This document shows, one piece after another, positions 25,408 through 34,031 of a stretch of 64,000 bases of DNA (positions within the stretch are counted from its first letter, which is position 1; the number at the start of each line of letters is the position of its first letter). The DNA is from JAIYDJ01 sp031400505 (lineage in GTDB: Bacteria; Pseudomonadota; Alphaproteobacteria; Rhodobacterales; Rhodobacteraceae). A program made the translations under genes and the position numbers. The notes beneath the pieces are model-generated. The model was not told the DNA's origin. It saw nothing but the letters and a program-made list of their open reading frames with translations, and searched no databases. Location of the stretch: assembly GCA_031400505.1 (NCBI GenBank), contig JANNPZ010000086.1:1-64000 (forward strand). The letters run 5' to 3'.

Positions 25408-25453
25408 GTAGCGACTGCTACTTCCGTGTAGATCATATGTAGCTATCGCTACA
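25408..25453. promoter_or_regulatory. Paired palindromic operators GTAGC-N4-GCTAC
   Basis: Site 1 is GTAGC-GACT-GCTAC (25408-25421) and site 2 is TGTAGC-TATC-GCTACA (25438-25453). Their centres are 31 bases apart, about three helical turns. A further half-site TGTAG lies between them. They occupy the divergent region between the cupin and the membrane-protein gene, ending 14 bases before the latter's ATG. Confidence 0.65.
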
Positions 25454-25467
25454 CGTGGGGGAATCAC

Positions 25468-25887
25468 ATGGATCGGGTTGGTTTGCGCCAAATAGGAGTT
25501 TTTGCAGCGCTGGGGGCCGTGATTTGGTTTGCAGTGACGCTTCTGTTGCGTTTTTTCGTGGTCCAAGAGATCACGGACGGACCATGGCGGCTGGCGCTTT
25601 ACGGGTTGGGGGTTCCGTCGGGCGCGCTCGTGATGTGGGTCTTTCATCTTGCGGGGGCGCGCAAGGGCCAGATGTTCACCGCAATTGCAATCGGCACGAT
25701 GGTGGCAGTCATCCTCGATGGGTTGGCGATCGGCTGGGCGCGCGGGATTTACGGCAGCGATCCGTCGCGGGTGACGGATGCCGCCGGGGTGATTCTGTGG
25801 GGCGCGGGCATCGGGATGCTGATGGCGCTGTGGCTTGACCTGCGCAAGACCCGGCGCCCGACACTTGACGCAAGAAGGTTGGACTGA
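25468..25887 (+). CDS. Small membrane protein, DUF5367-like
   Basis: A 139-residue protein with four predicted transmembrane segments (about 8-28, 41-60, 72-91 and 104-124) and a basic C-terminal tail (RKTRRPTLDARRLD). The overall form resembles the small DUF5367 membrane family, which I recognise only tentatively. Its start at 25468 follows GGGGGA. Two identical-type palindromes lie directly upstream, so it is probably tightly regulated. No function can be given. Confidence 0.72.
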   Translation: MDRVGLRQIGVFAALGAVIWFAVTLLLRFFVVQEITDGPWRLALYGLGVPSGALVMWVFHLAGARKGQMFTAIAIGTMVAVILDGLAIGWARGIYGSDPSRVTDAAGVILWGAGIGMLMALWLDLRKTRRPTLDARRLD

Positions 25888-26044
25888 AAGTGTCAGCTTA
25901 TTGATCAAGGATCATAGATCCGACGAAGCTTTGGCCATTCAGCGCATGAACCAGAAGCGTCATCCGCCAAAGGATGAGTCGATTGTTGCGTCGATGCGGT
26001 CTGGAGACACCTTTGGACACCCCCTTTTTTGAAAGCGGTTTGAC

Positions 26045-26530
26045 GTGAGTTTTGAGCACAGTCACCTTGGCAAAATCCGCCGACTTGTGGGTTCGCAACT
26101 GTTGTTGGTGCCCGGTGCACGCGCCGTGATCCTGAATTCGGATGAAAAGGTGCTGCTTCAACGGCGAAAGGATCTTGGCGTCTGGGGCCTGCCCGGTGGA
26201 AATGCCGAACCGGGCGAAGATTTGAAAACGGTCGTTGTGCGTGAGGTTTTCGAAGAAACAGGCCTGACCATCGCGGACGCCAGGCCATTTGGTTTTGGTA
26301 GCAACCCCGACCTGGAGACGGTCAGATTTCCGAACGGAGACCTGTGCCAGTTTTTCGTTCTCAACTTCTTCACAAGATCATTTTCGGGACATCTGGAAAT
26401 GCTGGATGGCGAAAGCCTCGCGCTTGATTGGTTTGATCTGGGCAGTCTTCCTGCGACGTTGCCCAACATGCGCGCCAGTTTGCGTGCCTACGAGGCCTAC
26501 TGTTCCACGGGGGAATTTCAATTGTTCTGA
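26045..26530 (+). CDS. Nudix hydrolase
   Basis: A 161-residue Nudix protein. The box GX5EX7REVXEEXGL is complete between about residues 52 and 74 (GNAEPGED, then REVFEETGL). The N-terminus with GARAVILNSDEKVLLQRR and WGLPGG is typical of the ADP-ribose/nucleotide-sugar pyrophosphatase type. It hydrolyses a nucleoside diphosphate linked to another moiety, with Mg2+; the substrate is unknown. The start is GTG at 26045, and no better ATG is available. The 157 bases before it hold no recognisable gene. Confidence 0.9.
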   Translation: MSFEHSHLGKIRRLVGSQLLLVPGARAVILNSDEKVLLQRRKDLGVWGLPGGNAEPGEDLKTVVVREVFEETGLTIADARPFGFGSNPDLETVRFPNGDLCQFFVLNFFTRSFSGHLEMLDGESLALDWFDLGSLPATLPNMRASLRAYEAYCSTGEFQLF

Positions 26531-26622
26531 ATCTACATGCGCAACGCATGGCGCGGGCCCCGTCGCCTGTGCGCTTTTGGCGGGGAAACCACAGCGACCC
26601 CGGGGCAAAAGGCAAGCCGCGC

Positions 26623-27126
26623 CTAGCGTTCGCTGTCGCGCAGACCGATGCTTTTCAGCAAAAGCCGCCCCTCGACCAGCGTCAAAAGGCGCAAGGCCTC
26701 GGTCTGGTTCTGCCCGTCAAGCTGCGCGGTGATCCAGTCGAGAAAGCCATTGCCGATCTTCTGGCCCACGGCAAAGTAGAATGCATCACCCCGCGCCGCC
26801 CGCGCGGCCACCTCGAGCCAAAGTTGCATGTAGGGCCAGACGTCATCGCCCGATGTCAACTGGAACAACTGCCGCCGCAACCGCCCCGCCGGCAGCGGCT
26901 GGGGGCTGGTGCGGGATACAAGATGGTTGGTCAGACGTTGGGCAAGGCAGTGCAGGATGGCCGAAATGACGGCTGGCTTGTCCTTGAAATAGTACAACAG
27001 CATGCGGTCACTGACCCCGGCAGAGGCGGCAAGCGGGCGCAACGTCGCTGCGGCAAGGCCCTGCGCAAGGACAAAATCTGCCATGCGTTCGATCAGCTGT
27101 TGGTTGCGGTCGACAAGGTCGGTCAT
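26623..27126 (-). CDS. TetR-family transcriptional regulator
   Basis: About 167 residues from MTDLVDRNQQLIERM. The N-terminal helix-turn-helix has the TetR pattern LAQGLAAATLRPLAASAGVSDRMLLYYFKDKPAVISAIL. The ligand-binding part is short and Arg/Leu-rich. The ORF extends 14 codons further upstream, but the shorter start fits the family. It is divergent from the EamA transporter gene across 112 bases, a common arrangement in which TetR proteins repress the neighbouring transporter. The ligand is unknown. Confidence 0.87.
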   Translation of the reverse strand: MTDLVDRNQQLIERMADFVLAQGLAAATLRPLAASAGVSDRMLLYYFKDKPAVISAILHCLAQRLTNHLVSRTSPQPLPAGRLRRQLFQLTSGDDVWPYMQLWLEVAARAARGDAFYFAVGQKIGNGFLDWITAQLDGQNQTEALRLLTLVEGRLLLKSIGLRDSER

Positions 27127-27238
27127 GTGGCAGGCCCATTCCAGCAATACCCGCCCTTGTTCTTGCACGATACTGCCGGCGCGAAAAGCCTGACATGTGA
27201 GGGCTTGCCGATACCGCCCGTGCGGCTAGGGTAACCTC

Positions 27239-28291
27239 ATGTCGCGCCATGGGATCGCCATTGCCTTGCTGTCTGCGTTCCTGTTCGGGGCTAGCACGCC
27301 TTGGGCGAAGATTTTGCTTGGGGCGTTGGACCCCTGGATGCTTGCAGGGCTGCTGTATCTTGGGGCCGGGGTTGGGTTGGCCATCGTTCAGGTTGCAACG
27401 CGCGCCTTGGGTCGATCTGTGGGCGAAGCGCCACTGCGTCGCAGTGATTTGCCCGTGCTGGGGCTCGTGGTTCTGGCGGGGGGTATAGCTGCACCGCTTT
27501 TGTTGATGTTCGGACTGGCGCGAACAGGTTCAGCCACGGCATCGCTTCTGCTGAACGTAGAGGGACTTGCGACGATGGCCATCGCCTGGCTGGTCTACCG
27601 CGAGAATGTCGACAACAGGTTGCTGATCGGCGCATTCGCCATTCTGGCCGGGGCCGCCGTGCTGTCATGGCAAGGGTTGGGGCAACTGGACCAGGGTGCC
27701 CTGTTCATCCTGGGGGCCTGCCTTTGCTGGGGCATGGACAACAATCTGACGCGCAAGCTTTCGTCGGCAGATCCGGTGCAGATCGCGATGATCAAGGGGT
27801 TGGTTGCCGGGGCAGTGAATTGCGCGCTGGCATTGGGGTTGGGTGCCGAAGTGCCGGGGCTGATGGTGGTGGCGGGCGCGGCAATGGTCGGATTTCTGGG
27901 ATACGGCGTCAGTGTTGCGCTGTTCGTGCTGGCGCTGCGGTATCTTGGGGCGGCGCGGACCGGAGCCTATTTCGGGCTTGCGCCATTTGTGGGCGCCATT
28001 GTGGCGGTGGTTTTTCTGGCAGAGACCGTCGACGGACAACTGCTGCTGGCGGGCGGGCTGATGGCGCTGGGGCTGTGGCTGCACCTGACCGAACAGCACG
28101 CACATCCGCATCGACATGAGGTGCAAGAGCATGAGCATCGCCACCGGCACGATGCGCACCACCAGCACGCGCATGGCCCGGACGATCCACCGGGCGAGCC
28201 GCACAGCCATTGGCACCGACACGAGCCGCGGGAACATTCGCATCCGCATTTTCCCGATCTGCACCATCGGCACGGGCACAGGCAGGGCTAA
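27239..28291 (+). CDS. EamA-family (DMT) transporter with a histidine-rich C-terminal tail
   Basis: A 350-residue protein. The first 285 residues form two EamA repeats of about five helices each (LFGASTPWAKILLGALDPW in the first, LCWGMDNNLTRKLSSADP in the second). After the last helix comes a 65-residue cytosolic tail with many His (EQHAHPHRHEVQEHEHRHRHD, HHQHAHGP, HSHWHRHEPREHSHPH). Such tails bind Zn, Ni or Co in metal-handling proteins. It should be an inner-membrane exporter of small metabolites or a metal-linked transporter. It is divergent from the TetR gene and ends 3 bases from the convergent methyltransferase gene. Confidence 0.9.
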   Translation: MSRHGIAIALLSAFLFGASTPWAKILLGALDPWMLAGLLYLGAGVGLAIVQVATRALGRSVGEAPLRRSDLPVLGLVVLAGGIAAPLLLMFGLARTGSATASLLLNVEGLATMAIAWLVYRENVDNRLLIGAFAILAGAAVLSWQGLGQLDQGALFILGACLCWGMDNNLTRKLSSADPVQIAMIKGLVAGAVNCALALGLGAEVPGLMVVAGAAMVGFLGYGVSVALFVLALRYLGAARTGAYFGLAPFVGAIVAVVFLAETVDGQLLLAGGLMALGLWLHLTEQHAHPHRHEVQEHEHRHRHDAHHQHAHGPDDPPGEPHSHWHRHEPREHSHPHFPDLHHRHGHRQG

Positions 28292-28294
28292 GGT

Positions 28295-28981
28295 TCAGAC
28301 GGCAGAACTTGGTGTCTGGCTGCGGGCAAAGATGTAGAAATCTGCAAAACTGGTGTCGCGTTTGCGTTTGGGAACGTAAGGAAACCTGTTCGGGATGCGC
28401 TGAACAAGTTGCCAGCGGCCCGATTGTGTCTGGGCGACCCAGTCCGTGAACTTGCGATGCCGGACATGACCCAAGGCCACTGGCCCTTCGGCATCTTCGC
28501 AGTCAGACGCATAGGCGATCACAAAACGTGTCGCCCGGTCAAAGAGTTCATGCATATAGCTTTCGAACACCGCGTCTTCGACCAGATGATAGATCACATC
28601 CAAAGACAGCGTCAGTTCCGCTGTCTCTGCGCCTTGCGTTCCGGAAAGGGCAAAGCGTTTGGTTGCATCCCCGGCAAACGCCGCCCGGCACAGGTCAATC
28701 GAGTGTTGCGACACATCCAGCCCAAGATAGGCCGGATAGCGTGCCAGGCGCAGCTGGTTGCCATCGCCGCAGCCCAGTTCGATCACCGAGCCAATGGCGT
28801 TGTCGTGGACAAACCGGTTCAACACCTCGGCCTTGAATTCGGCCAGCCGCCCGTAAGACCCCGCACCCGAATTTCCCGCCGCTGCATAACGTTGCTGCCA
28901 ATAGTCGGCAGAACTTTCGATCTTGAATTGCGGACGGCTGGGAAACAATCGGTTCAGCAAGGACCGGACGAAAATCGGCAT
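28295..28981 (-). CDS. SAM-dependent methyltransferase
   Basis: A 228-residue class I methyltransferase. Motif I is VIELGCGDGNQL (about residues 66-77), the motif II-type segment is YLGLDVS, and LSLDVIYHLVEDAVFESYM lies about where motif IV/post-I is expected. The N-terminus is basic and Ser/Phe-rich without a signal peptide. A C-terminal WQLVQRIPNRFPYVPKRKRDTSFADFYIF resembles proteins methylating sugars or lipids in cell-surface clusters, but none of those genes are near. The substrate is unknown. Confidence 0.85.
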   Translation of the reverse strand: MPIFVRSLLNRLFPSRPQFKIESSADYWQQRYAAAGNSGAGSYGRLAEFKAEVLNRFVHDNAIGSVIELGCGDGNQLRLARYPAYLGLDVSQHSIDLCRAAFAGDATKRFALSGTQGAETAELTLSLDVIYHLVEDAVFESYMHELFDRATRFVIAYASDCEDAEGPVALGHVRHRKFTDWVAQTQSGRWQLVQRIPNRFPYVPKRKRDTSFADFYIFARSQTPSSAV

Positions 28982-29015
28982 GGTGCTGGGCGCTCCGGTT
29001 TGGCTGCTGGATGGA

Positions 29016-30494
29016 TCAGATGCTGAGGCAGATGTACTTCATCTCGAGATAGTCCTCCATGCCGTGATGCGATCCCTCACGTCCCAGCCCGGATTGCTTG
29101 ACGCCGCCGAACGGGGCGACTTCGGTGGAAATGATCCCGGTGTTGACCCCGACGATGCCGTATTCCAACGCTTCTTGCACGCGGGTGATCCGTCCGATGT
29201 CGCGGGCATAGAAATACGACGCAAGCCCGAAAATGGTGGCGTTGGCCTTTTCAATCACTTCTTCCTCGGTGTCGAACTTGAACAGCGGGGCAAGCGGGCC
29301 AAAGGTCTCTTCATTGGTGACCAGCATGGCATCTGTTACGCCGGTCAGGATGGTGGGTTCAAAGAACGATCCCCCCAGCGCGTGACGGTGCCCGCCCATG
29401 GTGATCTTTGCCCCCTTTGCGGTGGCGTCGGCGATGTGTTCCTCAACCTTTTCCACGGCCGCCATGTTGACCAGAGGGCCAAACTCGACGACGTCCTTCA
29501 ACCCGTCGCCAACCCTGGTTTTCGCAAGCGCCTGCGTCAGCCTTTCGGCAAAGGCGTCATACACGCCAGCCTGCACATAGATGCGGTTGGCGCAAACGCA
29601 GGTCTGGCCGTTGTTGCGGAACTTCGACAGCATCGCACCGGCCACGGCCGCATCCAGATCGGCGTCGTCGAACACGATGAAAGGCGCGTTGCCGCCCAGT
29701 TCCATCGAACATTTCATCACTTGATCCGCCGCCTGGCGCAACAGGATTCGGCCCACCTCAGTAGACCCGGTAAAGGTAAGTTTGCGCACGATCGGGTTTT
29801 CGCAGAATTCCTTGCCGATGTCGGACGACCTTTTCGACGTGATCACCGAAAAGATGCCTCCGGGCAGGCCAGCGCGTTCGGCCAGTACCGCCAGCGCAAG
29901 CGCTGACAGCGGGGTCTCTGCCGCAGGCCGCGCCACAAACCCGCATCCGACCGCGAGCGCGGGGGCGCATTTGCGGGTGATCATGGCGTTGGGAAAGTTC
30001 CACGGTGTGATCGAGCCCACCACGCCAATCGGCTGCTTGATGACGGAAATCCGCTTGTCGCGCTGATGCCCGGGAATCGTCTCGCCATAAACCCGCTTGG
30101 TCTCCTCGGCAAACCATTCGACGAAAGACGCACCATAGGCGATCTCGCCCTTGGCCTCGGCCAGCGGTTTGCCCATCTCTGCGGTCAGGATCATGCCAAG
30201 ATCGTCCTGATTGGCCATCATCAGATCGAACCAGCGCCGCAACAGGATGCTGCGCTCCTTGGCCGTGCGGGACGCCCATTCCTTTTGTGCCACCTGTGCT
30301 GCGGCAATCGCGCGGGCCGTCTCGGCACGGCCAAGGTTGGGAACATGCGCGATCACATCGCCGCGCGCCGGATTGATGACGGCAAAAGTGCCGCCATCAT
30401 CGGCAAGGATCCAGGCACCCGCGACATAGGCGCGGGTCGCCAGCAAAGATGGATCCTTCAGCAAGGATGCAAGGTCTGTGACGGTGTCGAGCAT
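29016..30494 (-). CDS. gabD: NAD(P)-dependent succinate-semialdehyde dehydrogenase (GabD-like)
   Basis: A 492-residue aldehyde dehydrogenase. The catalytic Cys is in NNGQTCVCAN (about 297), the Glu in LELGGNAP, and the N-terminal part has ITPWNFPNAMITRKCAPALAVGCGFVARPAAETPLSAL, with TEMGKPLAEAKGEIAYGASF typical of SSADH. It converts succinate semialdehyde to succinate, the last step of GABA degradation, in the cytosol. A ribosome-binding sequence GGGGAGG lies before the ATG at 30494. The GABA transaminase gene is not near, so glutarate or related semialdehydes remain possible. Confidence 0.9.
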   Translation of the reverse strand: MLDTVTDLASLLKDPSLLATRAYVAGAWILADDGGTFAVINPARGDVIAHVPNLGRAETARAIAAAQVAQKEWASRTAKERSILLRRWFDLMMANQDDLGMILTAEMGKPLAEAKGEIAYGASFVEWFAEETKRVYGETIPGHQRDKRISVIKQPIGVVGSITPWNFPNAMITRKCAPALAVGCGFVARPAAETPLSALALAVLAERAGLPGGIFSVITSKRSSDIGKEFCENPIVRKLTFTGSTEVGRILLRQAADQVMKCSMELGGNAPFIVFDDADLDAAVAGAMLSKFRNNGQTCVCANRIYVQAGVYDAFAERLTQALAKTRVGDGLKDVVEFGPLVNMAAVEKVEEHIADATAKGAKITMGGHRHALGGSFFEPTILTGVTDAMLVTNEETFGPLAPLFKFDTEEEVIEKANATIFGLASYFYARDIGRITRVQEALEYGIVGVNTGIISTEVAPFGGVKQSGLGREGSHHGMEDYLEMKYICLSI

Positions 30495-30520
30495 GAAGGC
30501 CTCCCCTTTTCAGTTGGTTC

Positions 30521-31360
30521 ATGCAAAACATGACCGCGCGAAAATGTCCAGTTTCTGACAAGGAATTTGATCAAATGATGGATGCGGACCGGTCCTATGC
30601 CAATGCGGATTTCATTTCGGGGGCAGACGCGATTGCGGCGCGCTGGCCGGTGGACGCGGCGGCCTATCGCGCAGCGCTTGGGGCGCGGGCCGTGCTCGGC
30701 CTCGCCTACGGGCAGGGTCAAAGACAGCGGTTCGATCTGTTTCGCCCCGAAGGTTCCGTGAACGGTCTGCTGATGTTTGTCCATGGTGGTTACTGGATGG
30801 CACGCGATCGCAGCGACTGGTCGCATCTGGCCGCCGGGGCAAACGCGCGCGGCTGGGCTGTGGTAATGCCGTCCTACACGCGCGCTCCGGACGCGCGGAT
30901 TGCCGCGATGACGACCGAGATCACCCGGGCGACCCGGCGGGCCATGGCACTGATCGCTCCGGTTGGGCCGCTGGTCGTGACGGGCCATTCAGCAGGCGGG
31001 CAACTGGCGGCGCGGCTGGCGTGTGGCGATCAGACCTTGCCGCTTGCGCGCGTCGTGCCGATTTCCCCTGTTGCCGAATTGGAACCCCTGATCGCTACCC
31101 GAATGAACGACACGTTGCGAATCGATCATTCCGAAGCCGCCAGCGAAAGCCCGGCGCGCCTGCACCCGAGATCCGGCATTTCGGCCCATGTCTGGGTCGG
31201 CGGGCAAGAGCGTCCGGCTTTCCTGTGGCAGGCGCGGACCCTGTCCGAAGCATGGGGCTGCCCCTGGACGGTTGCAACCGGCCGGCACCACTTCGATGTG
31301 ATCGACGATCTGGCCAATCCCAAATCCGCGTTGATGGCCGCACTCCTTGATGGCCTCTGA
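30521..31360 (+). CDS. Alpha/beta hydrolase, arylformamidase-like
   Basis: Up to 279 residues. An oxyanion-type HGGYW motif, the nucleophile motif GHSAGG (Ser about 153) and a C-terminal His in RHHFDVI form the kynurenine formamidase/esterase pattern. The open frame begins at 30521 but MMDADRSYANADF at 30575 is a plausible shorter start; upstream residues MTARKCPVSDKEFDQ also look like coding sequence. No tryptophan catabolism genes adjoin it, so the arylformamidase role is moderate only. It is divergent from the SSADH gene by about 27 bases. Confidence 0.8.
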   Translation: MQNMTARKCPVSDKEFDQMMDADRSYANADFISGADAIAARWPVDAAAYRAALGARAVLGLAYGQGQRQRFDLFRPEGSVNGLLMFVHGGYWMARDRSDWSHLAAGANARGWAVVMPSYTRAPDARIAAMTTEITRATRRAMALIAPVGPLVVTGHSAGGQLAARLACGDQTLPLARVVPISPVAELEPLIATRMNDTLRIDHSEAASESPARLHPRSGISAHVWVGGQERPAFLWQARTLSEAWGCPWTVATGRHHFDVIDDLANPKSALMAALLDGL

Positions 31361-31371
31361 CCCGGTCCCAT

Positions 31372-31435
31372 TCATCTTGGCTCAAATATCCCGGGGGGAG
31401 AGGTGCGCCAGCACCGAGGGGGGCAGGCCCCCCTT
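31372..31435 (-). repeat. Intergenic repeat, copy 5 (inverted orientation)
   Basis: Read on the minus strand, a GC hairpin (31418-31433) comes first, then a C-rich run, then the core GGGATATTT, GAG, CCAAGATGAA (ending at 31372). It separates two convergent genes. Confidence 0.8.
31418..31433. terminator. Hairpin terminator between convergent genes
   Basis: GGGGGGC and GCCCCCC form a stem with a very small loop, followed by TTT on the plus strand. It lies between the hydrolase gene and the membrane coiled-coil gene. Confidence 0.55.
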
Positions 31436-31441
31436 TCGCCG

Positions 31442-31768
31442 TCAGGACGCGTTCACCCGCTCGATGTAGGAGCGCATTTCCTCGGCCTCAAGGCGCGCAT
31501 CCCGCAAACCTTCCATGGCGGCCCGCAATTCTGCTTCGGTCTGGGTAATCTGGTTCAGCAGGTCTGCCTCGCGCGTTTCCACATAAAGCATCGCCTGATC
31601 CCGCATTTCTTCGGCGTCGTGCAACGATTGCGCCAGACGGTCCATTTCGGCCACATCGCCGCCAGCGACCCGTGTAAAGCGGTGCAACAGCCAATAGGTG
31701 AACCAGCCCATCGCAAAGGCCAGAAGCAGGATGACGGCGGTGGCGACGACTAACTCGGTGCGATTCAT
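31442..31768 (-). CDS. Small membrane-anchored coiled-coil protein
   Basis: About 108 residues from MNRTELVVATAV. One N-terminal transmembrane helix (about 5-26) is followed by a charged heptad-like region rich in Glu, Leu and Ala from about residue 40 to the end (DRLAQSLHDAEEMRDQAM, ETREADLLNQI, GLRDARLEAEEMRSYIERV). It probably dimerises through the coiled coil with the tail in the cytoplasm. It resembles small YhcB-like or LapA-like proteins, but I do not recognise a family. It is followed upstream by the OmpA-domain protein gene on the same strand, 75 bases away. Confidence 0.78.
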   Translation of the reverse strand: MNRTELVVATAVILLLAFAMGWFTYWLLHRFTRVAGGDVAEMDRLAQSLHDAEEMRDQAMLYVETREADLLNQITQTEAELRAAMEGLRDARLEAEEMRSYIERVNAS

Positions 31769-31843
31769 GATGCTTGTGTAAATGCATTGGCCGGGCAACC
31801 GTCGTCAAGATGCTGTCGACATCGCAGGGGCGACGCGCCGGGA

Positions 31844-33985
31844 TCAACCGTTGCCGTCCGCCGGGCGCGGTTCCGGGCGGCGGGTTGGCTCGGCGGGCGC
31901 AAGCGAGGGGCTGGTGTCGCCGGAAAAATCCGGGCTCTCGGCGGCGGGTGAGGGTTTTGGCTCGCTCCTGGTAGCAGCCGCGCGGTCGGGCGGGTTGGTT
32001 GCCTGTGGGGTCGCGGTTTCGATGGGCGGCTCCGCTACGCCGGATGCAGCGACAGCATTTGCCGCGGTTCCGGCTTTGGACGGATCGCCGGCCGGATCGG
32101 TCGGCGCATCACCCCCGGGCGGCAACGCATCAGCCTGTTGCGCGATCAACGCGATTTCGATCCGGCGATTGGCCTCGCGTCCCACCTCGATCTGATTGTC
32201 GGCAATCGGCCGGGTTTCACCATATCCGACGGCGCGGATGGCCGAAACATCCACCTGACGGCCCTGCAAGCCCAAAAGCACCGCCTCGGCCCGGGCCTGG
32301 CTCAGCGCGCGGTTTCCTTCCTCTGAACCCTGAGAATCGGTGTGACCCGAGATTTCCATCGCGATTGCGGTACAATCCGTCAAGGCGACAGCCAGCGCGT
32401 CCATCACCCCGACGGCACTTCTGTCGATTTCCGCCGATCCCGGTTCGAACGTGACTTTCGCAGCGGTCAGCACCGCAAGCACCCGTTCGGCGCATTCCTG
32501 CGGGGTGGGAAGAGCCGCGAGCGGATCGAGTTCTTCGTGGTAGACCACGTCAACCCTGAAACTTTGACCTTGCCCCAACTGGCGCGACAGGATCTGCGCG
32601 ATCCGCGCGCGCGACAGCCGGGAACCGGTCAGGCCCGTTACTTCGACCATATCGGCCCGAACCTTGAGGCTGCCACTCGTCACCTCGGCCAGCGCCTCGA
32701 GCCCGGCCAGCACCCGCAACGGCCAGCCATCGGGCAATTCGGGGTCAAGACGGGTCGCCACGTAAACCTGATCCACCCCGAAACGCGCCTTGGCATAGCT
32801 TTCGACCGCCAATTGCAGGCGGTCATCGGTCAGGCGACCGCGCAATTCGACCCGGCCCGTCTCCGGCGCGCGGGTTGCAGTGAATTCGGCGGGTCCGGCA
32901 GGGGCCGCGTTGACTTTCTTGGCCAGCGTTGCGTCCAGCGAAAACAGATCGGGCAGGGCCGTGCGCAACTCGCCCACCACCCGGTCAAAGGTCGGTTGGC
33001 CAACCTCAGGACCTGCCAACAGGGTCACATCGGCATCCGAAAATGTGATTGTCGCGTCCCCGAGTTCCGCCACCGCTGCAATCCCTGCCTCGGCCGCGGT
33101 GGCCCAGCTTGCCGTGGGCACACCAAGACCAATCGTGCATTCGGCCCGCCCGGTGGTGCCCGCCGCGACACCTGCCGCCTGAATGCGGGCCTGCGCCTGT
33201 TCGGTGTCGGCAGAACAGGCATCAAAGCGCGCGCCCTGACCGTCAAGGACAAACCGCAAGGTGAACGGTGTCAGTACAGGGCGCGGGGCCGATATGTTGA
33301 TGGTGACCGCCAGGTCTTTTGGTCGCAGGCGGCCCAGGTCGGTTTCCAGTGCACGCTTTTCGGCTGCACTGGCGGCAATGGCCGTGATTTGAACTGCGTC
33401 GGCTGCCACAGAGATCTTTGACCTAGGCAGCAGTTCCAGCGCGGCAAGACCAAAGGAAAACGCCTCTTGCCAGCCCTTCGGAGCAGGATATGCGGCAGTT
33501 TCCAGCATGTCCGCCAAAGTCGTGCCGGCCTGCAGATTTTGCGCCCGCGCCATCAGATCGGCCTCGGCGCGGCCTTCGGGCAACAGACCAATCACCTGAA
33601 TGCCATCGTCGTTGCGCAACATTTCGACCGAGAACCTCGGGGCATCAACGCTGCGCGCCGGGGTCACCTCGAACGCGTCCACCAGCCGGGTCGCCTCGAC
33701 GACCTCACCTGCGAGATTGACCGCGCGAAAGCGGGTGACCTCGTTCGGGGCCATGCCGGACAAGGTAACGCGCAGGCCGTCCGCGCCAACTTCGGCCCAG
33801 GTGTAGCCTTCGGTCATCAACCGCGAGGTTATGGCGACTGCGGTGCGGTTTTCGATGACCACCGACGCGCCGAACGCAATCAGCGTCGACAGCGCAGCCG
33901 CAAGCGCAAAGGCCACAACCGCCAGCAAGGTTTGGGAACGCAGGAAACGTGGCAAAGTCATCAACAGCAGTTTTCCAACCCACAA
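31844..33985 (-). CDS. OmpA-domain protein with repeated BON-like units
   Basis: A 713-residue protein. An N-terminal membrane helix is near residues 16-42. It is followed by a long region of repeated BON-like folds (segments such as LRPKDLAVTINISAP and GRVELRGRLTDDRLQLAVESYAKARFG). An OmpA C-terminal domain follows (about 500-620), containing EISGHTDSQGSEEGNRALSQARAEAV and GYGETRPIADNQ, the peptidoglycan-binding motif. A disordered Pro/Ala/Thr-rich tail of about 80 residues ends it. A role tethering envelope to cell wall is a family-level inference. The start may be Met1 or Met9. Confidence 0.85.
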   Translation of the reverse strand: MWVGKLLLMTLPRFLRSQTLLAVVAFALAAALSTLIAFGASVVIENRTAVAITSRLMTEGYTWAEVGADGLRVTLSGMAPNEVTRFRAVNLAGEVVEATRLVDAFEVTPARSVDAPRFSVEMLRNDDGIQVIGLLPEGRAEADLMARAQNLQAGTTLADMLETAAYPAPKGWQEAFSFGLAALELLPRSKISVAADAVQITAIAASAAEKRALETDLGRLRPKDLAVTINISAPRPVLTPFTLRFVLDGQGARFDACSADTEQAQARIQAAGVAAGTTGRAECTIGLGVPTASWATAAEAGIAAVAELGDATITFSDADVTLLAGPEVGQPTFDRVVGELRTALPDLFSLDATLAKKVNAAPAGPAEFTATRAPETGRVELRGRLTDDRLQLAVESYAKARFGVDQVYVATRLDPELPDGWPLRVLAGLEALAEVTSGSLKVRADMVEVTGLTGSRLSRARIAQILSRQLGQGQSFRVDVVYHEELDPLAALPTPQECAERVLAVLTAAKVTFEPGSAEIDRSAVGVMDALAVALTDCTAIAMEISGHTDSQGSEEGNRALSQARAEAVLLGLQGRQVDVSAIRAVGYGETRPIADNQIEVGREANRRIEIALIAQQADALPPGGDAPTDPAGDPSKAGTAANAVAASGVAEPPIETATPQATNPPDRAAATRSEPKPSPAAESPDFSGDTSPSLAPAEPTRRPEPRPADGNG

Positions 33986-34031
33986 AGACAGCCCCTGCCG
34001 GCTGCATAGGGCTGGGGTCGGCCGGGATCAA

